From assembly GCA_003573635.1 (NCBI GenBank), contig QUTJ01031220.1, positions 1-10,410 of the forward strand: a DNA stretch of 10,410 nt, in the 5' to 3' direction. Positions within the stretch are counted from its first letter, which is position 1. Every line of letters begins with the position of its first letter. Below the pieces are notes generated by a model that saw only the letters and a program-made list of their open reading frames with translations, searched no databases and was not told the origin of the DNA. The DNA comes from Goniomonas avonlea. Its lineage: Eukaryota; Cryptophyceae; Goniomonadida; Goniomonadaceae. The position numbers and the translations under genes are program-made. Shown here piece by piece: positions 1-7,465 of the stretch.

Positions 1-1
1 C

Positions 2-127
2 ACCACTGCGTCTGGCGGGGAGCTTGTCGGGTCGGCGACTGTGTCTGGCAACGGGGCCGCCGCCGCAACCTTCACTCTGGCCTCGCCCAAGGCTCGCCGC
101 AAGAAGGTGCGCCGACTGTTTCGGTGA
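2..127 (+). CDS. C-terminal end of an upstream gene (partial)
   Basis: Reading from base 2, one frame stays open for 41 codons and stops at TGA 125-127. The peptide is rich in Ala, Gly, Ser and Thr and ends in a basic stretch (SPKARRKKVRRLFR). The other two frames give less protein-like sequence. The basic tail could be a nuclear-localisation or nucleic-acid-contact segment, but that is inference from composition only. The 5' part lies outside the window and no domain is visible, so no function is assigned. The next gene on the same strand appears to start at about 362, leaving roughly 230 bp between them. Confidence 0.45.
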   Translation, partial: TTASGGELVGSATVSGNGAAAATFTLASPKARRKKVRRLFR

Positions 128-361
128 CTGCACGGGGACGGCAGGGATATTCAGGGGTATTTTAGGGGAGTCCAGGGGGAGTTCAGGGGAGTTTTAGGGT
201 CCATCACCGTGCAGAGGTAGCATTTGTTCCTCTGTGAAAACATGATTTCTTCGGCAAAGGGTGTGTCAAAGGGGCACTAGCCCCCAAGGAGCTCACGACA
301 GATAGCTCCCAGTTGCAACCCCACCTGGCGCACCCCGTTCTGATTGCTTCAACCGCAGGCA
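128..361. other. Intergenic spacer with G-rich short repeats
   Basis: This stretch separates the upstream stop from the putative start of the CNBD gene. Bases 135-200 hold irregular repeats of the type AGGGGAGTT and TTTTAGGGG. No TATA box or other core promoter element is convincing. If the start at 362 is right, the promoter and 5' leader of the CNBD gene must lie here. Confidence 0.4.
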
Positions 362-436
362 ATGGCTGCCATCAAAATGTCGCTCGCTGTCAAAAGAAGT
401 CAGGGCAAAGCGTCACCGGAGCAGCACTCCCCCGCT
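362..436 (+). CDS. Putative first coding exon of the CNBD gene
   Basis: ATG at 362-364 has G at +4 and opens 25 codons (starting MAAIKMSLAVKRSQ) before a strong GTACGT donor at 437. The exon ends in phase 0, which fits the acceptor at 704 in front of AREDAAPQF. The phase match and good donor support it. No domain or similarity does, so a non-coding first exon or another start remains possible. Confidence 0.45.
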
Positions 437-3400
437 GTACGTTGCCTTTGTGAGACCTCAGTGCTGTAGCTCTCGCTGCTGTATGTTCCGGTCGTTGCAT
501 TTCCGCTACTGTAGTTGCATTTGTCAGACCTTGGTGTTGTCTTCGCTTCACGAGACGCAGCACCCAGTCCGAGCCCTTTGCATCGCTGTTAATCCAAGCC
601 CTTTGCATTGCCGTAACGCTGTTTCTGTTACATTTGCTTCAGGCTCGAGAGGACGCAGCACCCCAATTCAAGCCCTTTGCATTGCCGTAACGCTTTCTCC
701 GCAGGCTCGGGAGGACGCAGCACCCCAGTTCAAGCTCCTCGACCAACACGACAGCGATGCGTCTGAGGGCGACACGGACGAGGGACGGTCTGACCTTGAC
801 GTTGACGGCGAGGATGCCACTGACGGTGCGTGTGTCCAAGACAGCCCGTCGGTGGCATCCTCGTCAGTGGCATCCTCGTGTGTCCAAGACAGCCCGCCGA
901 CTGCCGCGTTTGAACCCGCAAATCTGGGGGGGGGGGGCACGGCGATGACCATGAAGTTACCTCGCGCGTGGAAAGAGTGGTTCCTGTCGTTGGTTTCACG
1001 TCAAACTGCGAACGAGATCACGGAGTCTTGCTCTCGTCTTGCTCTCGTCTTGTTGTAGCCTTGCTGCAGTCCTCTTGCTCGAGTCTTGCTCACGTCTTGC
1101 TTTCGTCTTGCTCTAGTCTTGCTCTCGTCTTGCTCATCTTGCTCTAGTCTTGCTCTGGTCTTGCTCTAGTCTGGCTCTAGTCTTGCTCTAGTCTTGCGAG
1201 TCTTGCCGTAGTCTTGAGCCTGTCGACCGCACCGTGGTCACTGCGACTTGTCTCTGCCTCCCCCTGCCTGCCTCCCTGCCTGCCGTGCAGCTCGCTCTCC
1301 TCTCCGCCATCCGTCCCGTCTCCATCCTCCCACGGGACGGTGCCTCGACCTCGTTCTGATCTCGTTGACAGAAACCGTCGAGATTGACGACGCGGATTTG
1401 GATATTCTTGAGACTATCATCGCCAAGCCAACGCAAATGCGGTCAGAACAAGAGCTCGAGGAGATCCTGCAGTTTGCCCAAGGCATTGCTGCCCTCCGCC
1501 GCGTGCCGGCGCCCGTCCGCAGGGCCGCCTGTCGACAGTTTGAATACGTCACGCTGCCAGAGGTGACCAGAATCGTTGGACGCGTCACTGATCTTGCTCT
1601 CGTCTGATCTCGCTGCTGTAGTCTGAGCTTGCTGCAGTCGTATGTTGCTCTAGTGTTATCTTGTTCTGTGGCTGTTGTCTTATCCCTCTCCCCCCCCCGC
1701 GCCGTCTATTTCTTCTCTTTCCGTAACAGCCTTTCACGCGACAGAAAACGGTGCTGTGCCAGCGAGGCGACTACATCAAGGAGATGTGGCTGCTGTTAAA
1801 GGGCAGCATGGTTGTTTTCGACGCACAGGGGCCTCGCTTGGCCACGCCGCTCTACGGAATCGGGTTCCCCGCACTCCTCCAGGTCTGTTGCCAACCCTGG
1901 AGCTTGCTCAAAACCCGAGGTGTTCTGGGTCATTATCTGAGTTCTTACCTGAATAGCGTTTCCTTCGCACCAGGTGGTGTGAAAAGTGTGGCAGTGCTCT
2001 CTCGTGTCAACGCAGTGTCGAGTGTCAGGTCTGCGGATGTAGCCCGACGTTTCGATCCAGTGTCTGGTGTCAAGTGTCAAGTGTCATGTCCGGCGCAGGT
2101 CCACGGTGCTACCCCAGGGGAAGCAAGCGCAGTTGCTGCCTTCTCGACACTTGCCACTCGCCACTGCTGGGGCCTTGACACTTGACACTGTTGTTCGAAT
2201 GGATTCTTTACATCCACTGCTCCGCCACACGATGACTTGACACTGCATCACTCCGCTACACCACGCTACACGATAACTTGCTGATGCCGTCCTGCATCAC
2301 TACGTTCCACAATAACTTGACACTGTCGTGCTCACGCCGTCCTGCATCACTACGCTCCACAATAACTTGACACTGTCGTGCTCACCTGCATCACTACGCT
2401 ATGCGAAAACTTGACACTACGCCGTCCTGCAGCCAGAATCACAACCTCTGCTGCGACACGTGCGCTCGTTGGTCACCAAGACCGAGTGCAAGTTTTTGAA
2501 ACTCGACCGCGTCGTCGGCTGTGCTGCGGTCAAAGCTGGTGCTTATTGCTTTGTTGTTTGTGTTGTGTGTATGTTTGCTCCTACAGCTGCTGTTGTTCGT
2601 GTTCCAGTTGTGGTTGTTGTGGTTGGTGCTGTGGTTGTTGTTGTGGTTGTTGTTGGTTGTTGCTACCGTGGTTGTTGCTGTGGTTGGTGTTGCAGCTGTT
2701 GTTGCAGTAGCTGTGAAGTTGCTGTGTGGTTGCTGCTGTTGCTGTAGTAGCTGTGAAGTTGTTGTGTGGTGGCAGTGGCGGTGGCTGTGGCGGTGCGGTT
2801 GGGGGCAGTGCTGGGCAGTGCCGGAGTCCTGCTCGATTCACGCCATGGCGCAGCCCACGAAATGGAACGAGAGCGGCGCGTGCTGTTCTGTCTCAAACAA
2901 TTCCCCCCTCCGCCGCATGTCCTCGGCCAGAAGAAGGAGGAGGCTGAGGCCGCCTTCCGCAACCTCATCAGGCCTCAGCTTCAGGTGTCGGCGCGGGGGG
3001 GGGGGGGTCGACATGCCTTGTATGCCGTTAACGCGACCTGCTCGGCCGCTGATTTGGACTCTGAGTTGACAGCCCGTTGACATGGCATGCCCTGACATGA
3101 CTCCTGACATGCCTTGACATCTCCTGACATGCCTTGACATGACTCCTGACATGCCCTGACATGACGTGCCCCGACATGGCCTGCCCCGACATGGCATGCC
3201 CATGACTCCTGACATGCCCTGATAAGACGTGCCCCTATGGCATGACCACGTCCGACCAGAGTTTGTTTGTCCTTGACCACGCATGATGCTGATCGTTGGT
3301 ATTGACCTTGACCACGTCATTGGTTTGACGGCGACGTTGACAGGCGTGCACGAACTCGTTCATCTCGAAGAAGTTCCTTGCGGGAGATGTGATCCACGCC

Positions 3401-6400
3401 CAGGGAGGGAGGGTCCGCGGCGTGTACTTTGTCTACCAGTGCGTCGCCTTTTCCACTTCGCCCAGCAGTGCCTCAAGTTGGTTCCACCAAGGAGAGAGCA
3501 AGGGAAGGAGTGAGGCGAGGGAGAGGGGGGCGAGGGAGAGAGGGGCGGGAGAGAGGGGGCGAGGCAGGGAGTGGGGGAGCTGGAGGGAGAGCGTGCCATC
3601 GTGCCAAGGACCTTTTTTTTGCAGAAGGACCTCGTGAGCAAGTTTGGCAGTTCCATCCATTCATTTTCGAGGTGGCAGCACGGCGCGGCCGACACGGTTT
3701 GCTGCTCTGTGGCAAGATTCCAAGTGCGAACTGGCGCGCGCACACACCGAGTGCAGCGCATAACCGAAGCTGCAGTCAAACGAGAGCGAATTCACCAGAG
3801 AGCAGGAGACTGACGCTGTGTCTTGTGCAGGGGAGAAGTCGAGGCGCAGATGGAGCTCGATTTCGTTCGTCTTAACCGGAGCCGAGACGCTCGGTGAGTG
3901 TTAACACCTGCAGCTTCACTTTCCCAGAGCTGACCATGACTGTTGCAGGTGCCCCCCGCCCCAGGCGGACAGTGGCGAAGGGGCCAGCGACCCGCGCAGG
4001 GGCAGCACCGGACTGGTCGGCACTGCAAACCCAGTCAATTTCACACCCGAGTTTGCGCGCGCGTCCTTTCTCGACACGAGCACTGTCCATGTGAGTGTCC
4101 TTGTGTGTCCTTTCTCGACACGAGCACTGTCCATGTGAGTGTCCTTGTGTGTCCTTTCTCGACACGAGCACTGTCCATCTGAGTGCGATTTGCCGGCCTT
4201 GAAAGTCGTTTCTCGTGACTGACCGATGGCTGACTGACTCGTGACTGATGACTGACTCGTGACTGGCTGACCGATGACTGATGACTGATGACTGACTGAT
4301 GACTGACTGGTGACTGACTGGCGACTGGCCGATGGGTGACAGCTGCAATCTAACCGCGAGGCCGCAGGGTGCACCTCGCATGCGAAAGTGCTTGCGGCTG
4401 CTTGCCATGGCGCAGGGCGAGTGCTTCGGAGAGGTGCGGGATGTTGCAGCCCAACTTACCTCTCGATTCGATTCCTCACGAGCACGAGCACTTTGTGTTT
4501 TTCTTTTCGTTTGCGTGGAGCGGACAGTGGCACGGCCAATTGTTGAGGGCGTCTGGAGTGCGCCAATACGCCGAAAATATTCAAAATGCTCCTCAAGATT
4601 CGAGATATCCTCCCTCCTCTCTCCCCAACCTCCCTCCTTCCCCGCCTCCCGTCCTTCCTCCCTCTGGAGTGTCTCCGGCTGTGTTTGGAGGGAAGACTGC
4701 TGGCGGGGGCGAGACATTTCCCCCTGGTTCCGGGTGTGGCTGACCGTGAGGGTGCTGAGAACCGAGCTTGCAGGTGGAGGTCTGGGGCAAGTGTCCTCGC
4801 TGGAACGTCTTCCATGTCGCTGTCACCGACGTTGAGCTGTTTTTCGTTGCAACGGAGCCGTTCACGACGAAAATACCATATGCTTTTCAAGAAGTGAGTC
4901 ATCTGCGCTATCTCCCCGCTTCCAAATCCCTCCTCTTCCAACATTCGCTCTCGCAACCAATGCCTTTGCAGTTCAAAAAAAATAATGCTCTGGCCTCGGC
5001 TCGATCCGTCAATGGATAGATCATCAACCACAAGAAATTGTGCTGCTCAGAGAGGGAGGGACGGGGGGGGGGTGAGAGGTCAGTGCCACAGCTGAAGGGG
5101 TCAACAGCTCAGGTTGGCTACAGTTTCTAATCAACTGAGATCACGCTCGTTATCCGTTTATTCGGTGACCATAACATCGTTTGAAAATATTGGCCAATTT
5201 GAGCTTCGTCTGAGTGCATTTGAGTAGACGTGATGCCCCCAGGTCCTGCGTGCGCACGCCGTGGTCAAGGAACGCCGTCGCAGAATGAATGCGATTTCAA
5301 TGCTGGAAGTGCTGCGGCGAGAAGGCTGGGGTGCCAACGAAGACGTCGGGGTCCTGCACCCGCTGTTTGTGCGTGACTCTCTCTGCACCACGCACAAACG
5401 AGCTCGTTCACTGTCCTCGCCCTCACCTTGTTTGTGGGTGGCTGTCTTCATACCCTCGATTGGGGCTGCCTTCATCCGAAACAGAACTTAGGAAGTTTGA
5501 TGCGAGTGTATCAAGTTGCTGCACCGAGCATTTTCTGGCCCAGCTCCGTCACCAACTTCTCACCCCCCCCCCCAGCTCCATCTCGTCCCTCCCTCCCCGT
5601 CTCTTCCATTCTCCGTGTTGCTCTCCTCAGACACGTCGTCTGACTGCTTTACACTACCTGCACCATATATTTTTTCAGAGGGCAAAGCCCACGACGCAAC
5701 ACCCCAGGCCTGCGGAGCCAGACATGCATTGGGCTGCGAGGCAACTTGCGTAACACCGGATGGGATTGTGCAGGTGGCGGAGGTGGTGTGGACGGAAGAC
5801 GACGAGTGGGCGTCGAGAGTGGGTGTTGGGCCGCCAAGACCCGCTGGGTCCATTGACGATCCTGGCCGGTATGCATGCTTGTTAGGCAGAACACCTCGAC
5901 GACTCGGTGCCCTGAAATCGCCGCAATTCGCTCTCTTCACACCGCTGAGTCCCGACAACCCTCCGTGACCGCCCCTCCCCAGCCTTGACAGGAGGTGTGA
6001 CAGAGAGAGTTCCGTCACACCACAAAACAACTAGCAAGGTTTTCAATTACAATTGGGGGGCCAATCCAGCAGTCCACGACTATTCTCGATTCACCTCCTT
6101 TTCGAGTGTTTGTTTGTGTTGATTTGAAGTGAAATCGAGGCGAATAGGTTGAACTTTGGTGAACCGAGGTGAGTCCAGGTGTGTCGGAGTGCATCGAGAC
6201 CAATCAAGGTGGGCCGAGGTGAAGCGAGATGAATCGAGGTGAATCGAGGTTCAATCGAGGTGAATCGAGGTGAATCGAGGTTGAATCGAGGTGAATCGAG
6301 GTGAATCGAGGAGATCGAGGTTCAATTCAGGTTGACGTGAGGTGCACTCGCGTATGTCTCTCACATCTGTCTCACGACCTGTAGCACCAGGTTGACTGAG

Positions 6401-6786
6401 GTGCACTCCCGCGTATGTCTCTCACATCTGTCTCACGAGCACGCCGCTCACACTGGAGCAACAGGTCCAAGGCCGAGGCAGAGCGAGCTGCAGCGATAGC
6501 GAGAGCGCGTGCAGCGCACAGGGCGAGACAGGGCCCCGGAACCCGCGCCAAGATCACGCACGTTCGCAACAACGCGACTCTCCCGCCGTCAGACCCCAAC
6601 AGGTCGCCAGAGCACCCAAGGCGCGTATGGACGGGTGGCAGCTGTCTCGTTTGCGGGTTGGATTCAGTCCCATTCACAGCCCCATTCGACAACCGTCACC
6701 AATCACCCATCACCAACCACACATCACCCATCACTCTGCCAAACCTGATCGAACCCTCCTCGAACTCAGAACATTTCCCGCGCTGA
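362..6786 (+). CDS. Two-CNBD cyclic nucleotide-binding domain protein (spliced, about 15 exons)
   Basis: Proposed exons: 362-436, 705-825, 868-999, 1372-1562, 1745-1882, 2433-2538, 2854-2984, 3344-3438, 3831-3893, 3949-4090, 4368-4433, 4774-4893, 4972-5007, 5243-5368, 5681-5868, 6465-6786. All junctions are GT-AG and every phase matches, giving about 683 residues. Domains: an acidic N-terminal segment (about residues 45-65), CNBD1 (about 140-255), CNBD2 (about 290-460), then a basic, Ala/Arg-rich helical tail. The CNBD fold (RQFEYVTLPE joined to KTVLCQRGD; later FLAGD, GVYFVYQGEVEA, GECFGE) shows the family directly. Such domains bind cAMP or cGMP and relay the signal to partners. No kinase, channel, GEF or transmembrane segment is visible, so the output is unknown. 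The start (ATG in GCAATGG) and exons 1, 3, 13 and 16 are the least certain. Exons 1372-4893 are the firmest. A split into two genes after 5019 is not excluded. Confidence 0.72.
553..745 (+). repeat. Tandem duplication of intron end plus exon start
   Basis: The string GAGGACGCAGCACCCCA appears at about 650 and 711, with a third diverged copy at about 553. GCCCTTTGCATTGCCGTAACG occurs as near-identical copies before each of the later two. Each copy of the unit (about 62 bp) carries an acceptor-like AG directly before GCTCG. Only the last copy (exon from 705) stays open; the copy from 643 reaches a TAA within 16 codons. Confidence 0.7.
809..878. repeat. 17-bp inverted repeat with overlapping direct repeats
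   Basis: CGAGGATGCCACTGACG (809-825) is the exact reverse complement of 862-878. A one-mismatch direct copy of the right arm lies at 847-863. A 20-bp string starting CGTGTGTCC is also repeated at 829-848 and 877-896, a 48-bp offset. The arms sit on the donor (826) and acceptor (867) of the proposed 42-nt in-frame intron. Confidence 0.8.
1024..1212 (+). repeat. 11-12-bp tandem repeat (TCTTGCTCTAG) in an intron
   Basis: About fifteen imperfect copies of TCTTGCTCTAG or TCTTGCTCTCG fill the left half of the intron before exon 1372. Scattered copies return after exon 1562 (about 1590-1650), so neighbouring introns share the motif. Confidence 0.85.
2067..2188. repeat. 15-bp inverted repeat made of CAAGTGTC motifs
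   Basis: GTGTCAAGTGTCAAG (2067-2081) is the exact reverse complement of CTTGACACTTGACAC (2174-2188). Further single GTGTC and CTTGACACT motifs occur between 1985 and 2420 in both orientations. The pair could form a hairpin within the 550-bp intron 1883-2432. Confidence 0.7.
2286..2432 (+). repeat. 50-bp tandem repeat reaching the splice acceptor
   Basis: Two near-perfect 50-bp units (2286-2335, 2336-2385) are followed by a degenerate copy (2386-2420) and by the first 12 bases of another unit (2421-2432). Those 12 bases read GCCGTCCTGCAG and are the acceptor of the exon at 2433. Confidence 0.8.
2540..2795 (+). repeat. TTG/GTT/GCTG-rich low-complexity intron sequence
   Basis: The intron 2539-2853 is dominated by runs of TTGTTG, GTGGTTG and GCTGTTG, with a duplicated GTAGCTGTGAAGTTG block (about 2707 and 2746). 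It is open in several frames on both strands only because of its simple composition (poly-Val/Leu on plus, poly-Gln/Asn on minus). Confidence 0.8.
3078..3240 (+). repeat. GACATG-based repeat in an intron
   Basis: Irregular copies of CCTGACATG(A/C)CTTGACATG make up the middle of the intron 2985-3343. A G-run of ten or more bases at about 2996-3006 and copies of TTGACCACG at about 3240-3315 flank it. Confidence 0.8.
3488..3600 (+). repeat. Purine-rich GAGGGAGAGGGGGCG repeat in an intron
   Basis: An almost pure purine tract of imperfect GAGAGGGGGCGAGG units lies in the intron 3439-3830. Such homopurine strands can adopt triplex or G-rich structures. No coding frame is convincing. Confidence 0.75.
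4065..4178 (+). repeat. 44-bp tandem repeat spanning an exon end and its splice donor
   Basis: Units 4091-4134 and 4135-4178 are identical, and the preceding 26 bases (4065-4090) match the end of the unit. The exon end FLDTSTVH and its GTGAGT donor at 4091 are therefore copied: an intact second donor lies at 4135, and the third boundary at 4179 has decayed to CTGAGT. Confidence 0.9.
4215..4330 (+). repeat. GACTGACTGATGACTG microsatellite in an intron
   Basis: GACTGA, GACTGG and GATGACT motifs alternate through the right half of the intron 4091-4367. This is simple sequence with no coding content. Confidence 0.85.
4600..4672 (+). repeat. Pyrimidine-rich CTCCCTCC tract in an intron
   Basis: An imperfect CCTCCCTCCTTCC tract occupies part of the intron 4434-4773. 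A similar C-rich tract lies at 5561-5600 in the intron 5369-5680. Confidence 0.6.
4972..5868 (+). other. Post-CNBD exons with weak or alternative splice sites
   Basis: Exon 4972-5007 (FKKNNALASARS) can splice from a weak GTCAAT donor to 5243, giving a smooth basic helix (VLRAHAVVKERRRRMNAISM). If it is not spliced there, translation stops at TAG 5017-5019, three codons later. Exon 5243-5368 is followed by a GTGCGT donor. The next acceptor is CAGAG at 5676-5680. Using the second AG (exon from 5681) keeps the frame open to GTATGC at 5869 and covers VVWTEDDEWASRVGVGPP. Using the first AG (5679) gives RAKPTTQH and a stop at 5751-5753. Phases favour the longer product, but transcript data would decide. 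Confidence 0.5.
6130..6335 (+). repeat. 10-11-bp tandem repeat (GAATCGAGGT) in an intron
   Basis: About fifteen copies of TGAATCGAGG and variants (CAATCGAGGT, GGGCCGAGGT) run through the middle of the intron 5869-6464. The left copies are the most diverged and the centre is nearly perfect, as in a recently homogenised array. Confidence 0.85.
6331..6438 (+). repeat. Direct duplication of about 47 bp
   Basis: Bases 6331-6376 and 6391-6438 match except for small indels. Both start GTTGAC and share GCGTATGTCTCTCACATC. The second copy ends 26 bp before the acceptor of the exon at 6465. Confidence 0.8.
6465..6786 (+). other. Probable terminal exon of the CNBD gene
   Basis: The acceptor ACAG at 6461-6464 leaves one base that completes an Arg codon with the two bases left by exon 5681-5868. 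The frame then reads SKAEAERAAAIARARAAHRA, a highly basic Ala/Arg helix, followed by a Pro/Asn-rich stretch and CLVC. It runs over a short ATCACCCATCACC repeat (about 6699-6735) into TGA 6784-6786. The repeat-derived C-terminus is suspicious, so the true exon may end earlier, for instance at a GTATGG donor near 6626. Confidence 0.5.
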
Positions 6787-6796
6787 CGTTGGCCCG

Positions 6797-7400
6797 ACAG
6801 ACCACGGCGGCACAGCAGCTCCAGCCCTCTCCGGTCACCTCTCCCGGCTCGAGCACGCGCAGAGGCTGCGCCGGAGTGAGGTGCAGTGACATTGTGTGCA
6901 NNGGACGGTGGTGACACAGCAGCTCCAGTCCACCCGGTCACCGCAGAGGCTGCGCCGGAGTGAGGTGCAGTGACATTGTGTGCACCGGACGGTGGTGACA
7001 CAGCAGCTCCAGTCCACCCGGTCACCGCAGAGGCTGCNCCGGAGTGAGGTGCAGTGACATTGTGTGCACCGGACGGTGGTGACACAGCAGCTCCAGTCCG
7101 CCCGGTCACCTCGAGCACACGCAGAGGCGCCGGAGTGAGGTGACCCCATACGCACTGGCTGACGGGACACCACGTGCACTGCAGTGACACCACGTGCACG
7201 GCAGTGCAGAGTGTGACATTATGTACACCGGACGACCGGGACACTGCAGTGCCAGCCCTCCGAGGCTCTTCGGTCTCCTCTACCGGCTCGAGCACGCGCA
7301 GCGGCTGCGCCGGAGTGAGGTGCACCTTGTGCGCTGCAGTGCTGAGTATCACATTGCGTGCACTGGACGGCGGGGAACAGCAGCTCCAGTCCGCACATTC
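6797..7400 (+). repeat. 84-bp minisatellite with degenerate flanking copies
   Basis: Near-identical 84-bp units start at 6911, 6995 and 7079 (landmark GTGACACAGCAGCTCCAG). Degenerate copies lie on the left (from about 6808) and right (about 7225-7395). The outer copies contain GCTCGAGCACGCGCAG, which is missing from the central units, so the homogenised core probably arose by deletion and amplification. Three N positions (6901-6902, 7038) fall inside. Because 84 is divisible by three, long open frames exist on the minus strand without being genes. Confidence 0.9.
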
Positions 7401-7465
7401 AACTTGGTCCAATGCCTGGGGCAACCTTTGCCTCGCCGCTGAGATCGAAGCTGCGCGCCCATTGG

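Larger units (their letters stand above)
1372..2538 (+). other. CNBD1: degenerate cyclic nucleotide-binding domain (exons 1372-1562, 1745-1882, 2433-2538)
   Basis: Three exons join in phase 0. The first encodes the helical lead-in (residues about 110-173) with the RRAACRQFEYVTLPE strand typical of CNBDs. The second continues with KTVLCQRGDYIKEMWLLLKG, the conserved beta-roll core. The third gives VRSLVTKTECKFLKLDR, the strands after the phosphate-binding cassette, and runs into the C helix. Between them the cassette should read FGE-x-AL...PR-x-A. Here it reads GFPALLQPESQPLLRH, with no FGE and no clear PRxA. From what is known of the family, a domain without these residues usually does not bind cyclic nucleotide normally, so this may be a structural or regulatory pseudo-domain. 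Confidence 0.72.
3344..4893 (+). other. CNBD2: cyclic nucleotide-binding domain with intact cassette residues and a long insertion
   Basis: Five exons contribute (3344-3438, 3831-3893, 3949-4090, 4368-4433, 4774-4893). The order is FLAGDVIHAQGG, GVYFVYQGEVEAQM, an insertion, CLRLLAMAQGECFGE, then PRWNVFHVAVTDVELFFV. The cassette glutamate (FGE, about residue 420) and arginine (PR, about residue 429) are both present and are normally the contacts to the ribose and the cyclic phosphate. An intron (4434-4773) cuts the cassette exactly after FGE. Between the beta strands lies an insertion of roughly 60 residues (about 340-400), rich in Gly, Ser, Pro and Thr, encoded mostly by 3949-4090. The domain looks competent to bind cAMP or cGMP; which one cannot be told from the sequence. 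Confidence 0.82.

Noticed and set aside
140-200. TTTTAGGG-like motifs resembling green-algal telomere repeats
   Set aside because: Only two irregular occurrences in a G-rich spacer, not a tandem array.
723-825. Possible EF-hand in the Asp/Glu-rich segment (DQHDSDASEGDTDEG, DLDVDGED)
   Set aside because: The acidic residues lack the DxDxDG-x-I-xxxE loop and flanking hydrophobic helices; low-complexity acidic linker is more likely.
2521-3069. Open frame rich in Val, Leu and Cys on plus, and poly-Gln/Asn frames on minus
   Set aside because: Low-complexity TTG/GTT intron sequence between exons 2433-2538 and 2854-2984; the compositional bias explains the openness.
3623-3875. Exon after the poly-T acceptor TTTTTTTTGCAG at 3612-3623
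   Set aside because: From donor 3439 this acceptor gives a stop within four codons, whereas the acceptor at 3830 restores the CNBD strand GVYFVYQGEVEA in phase.
3872-4717. 281-codon open frame on the minus strand
   Set aside because: It runs antisense across CNBD2 exons, the 44-bp array and the GACTGA microsatellite, and its peptide is repeat-derived (SHESVISHES type).
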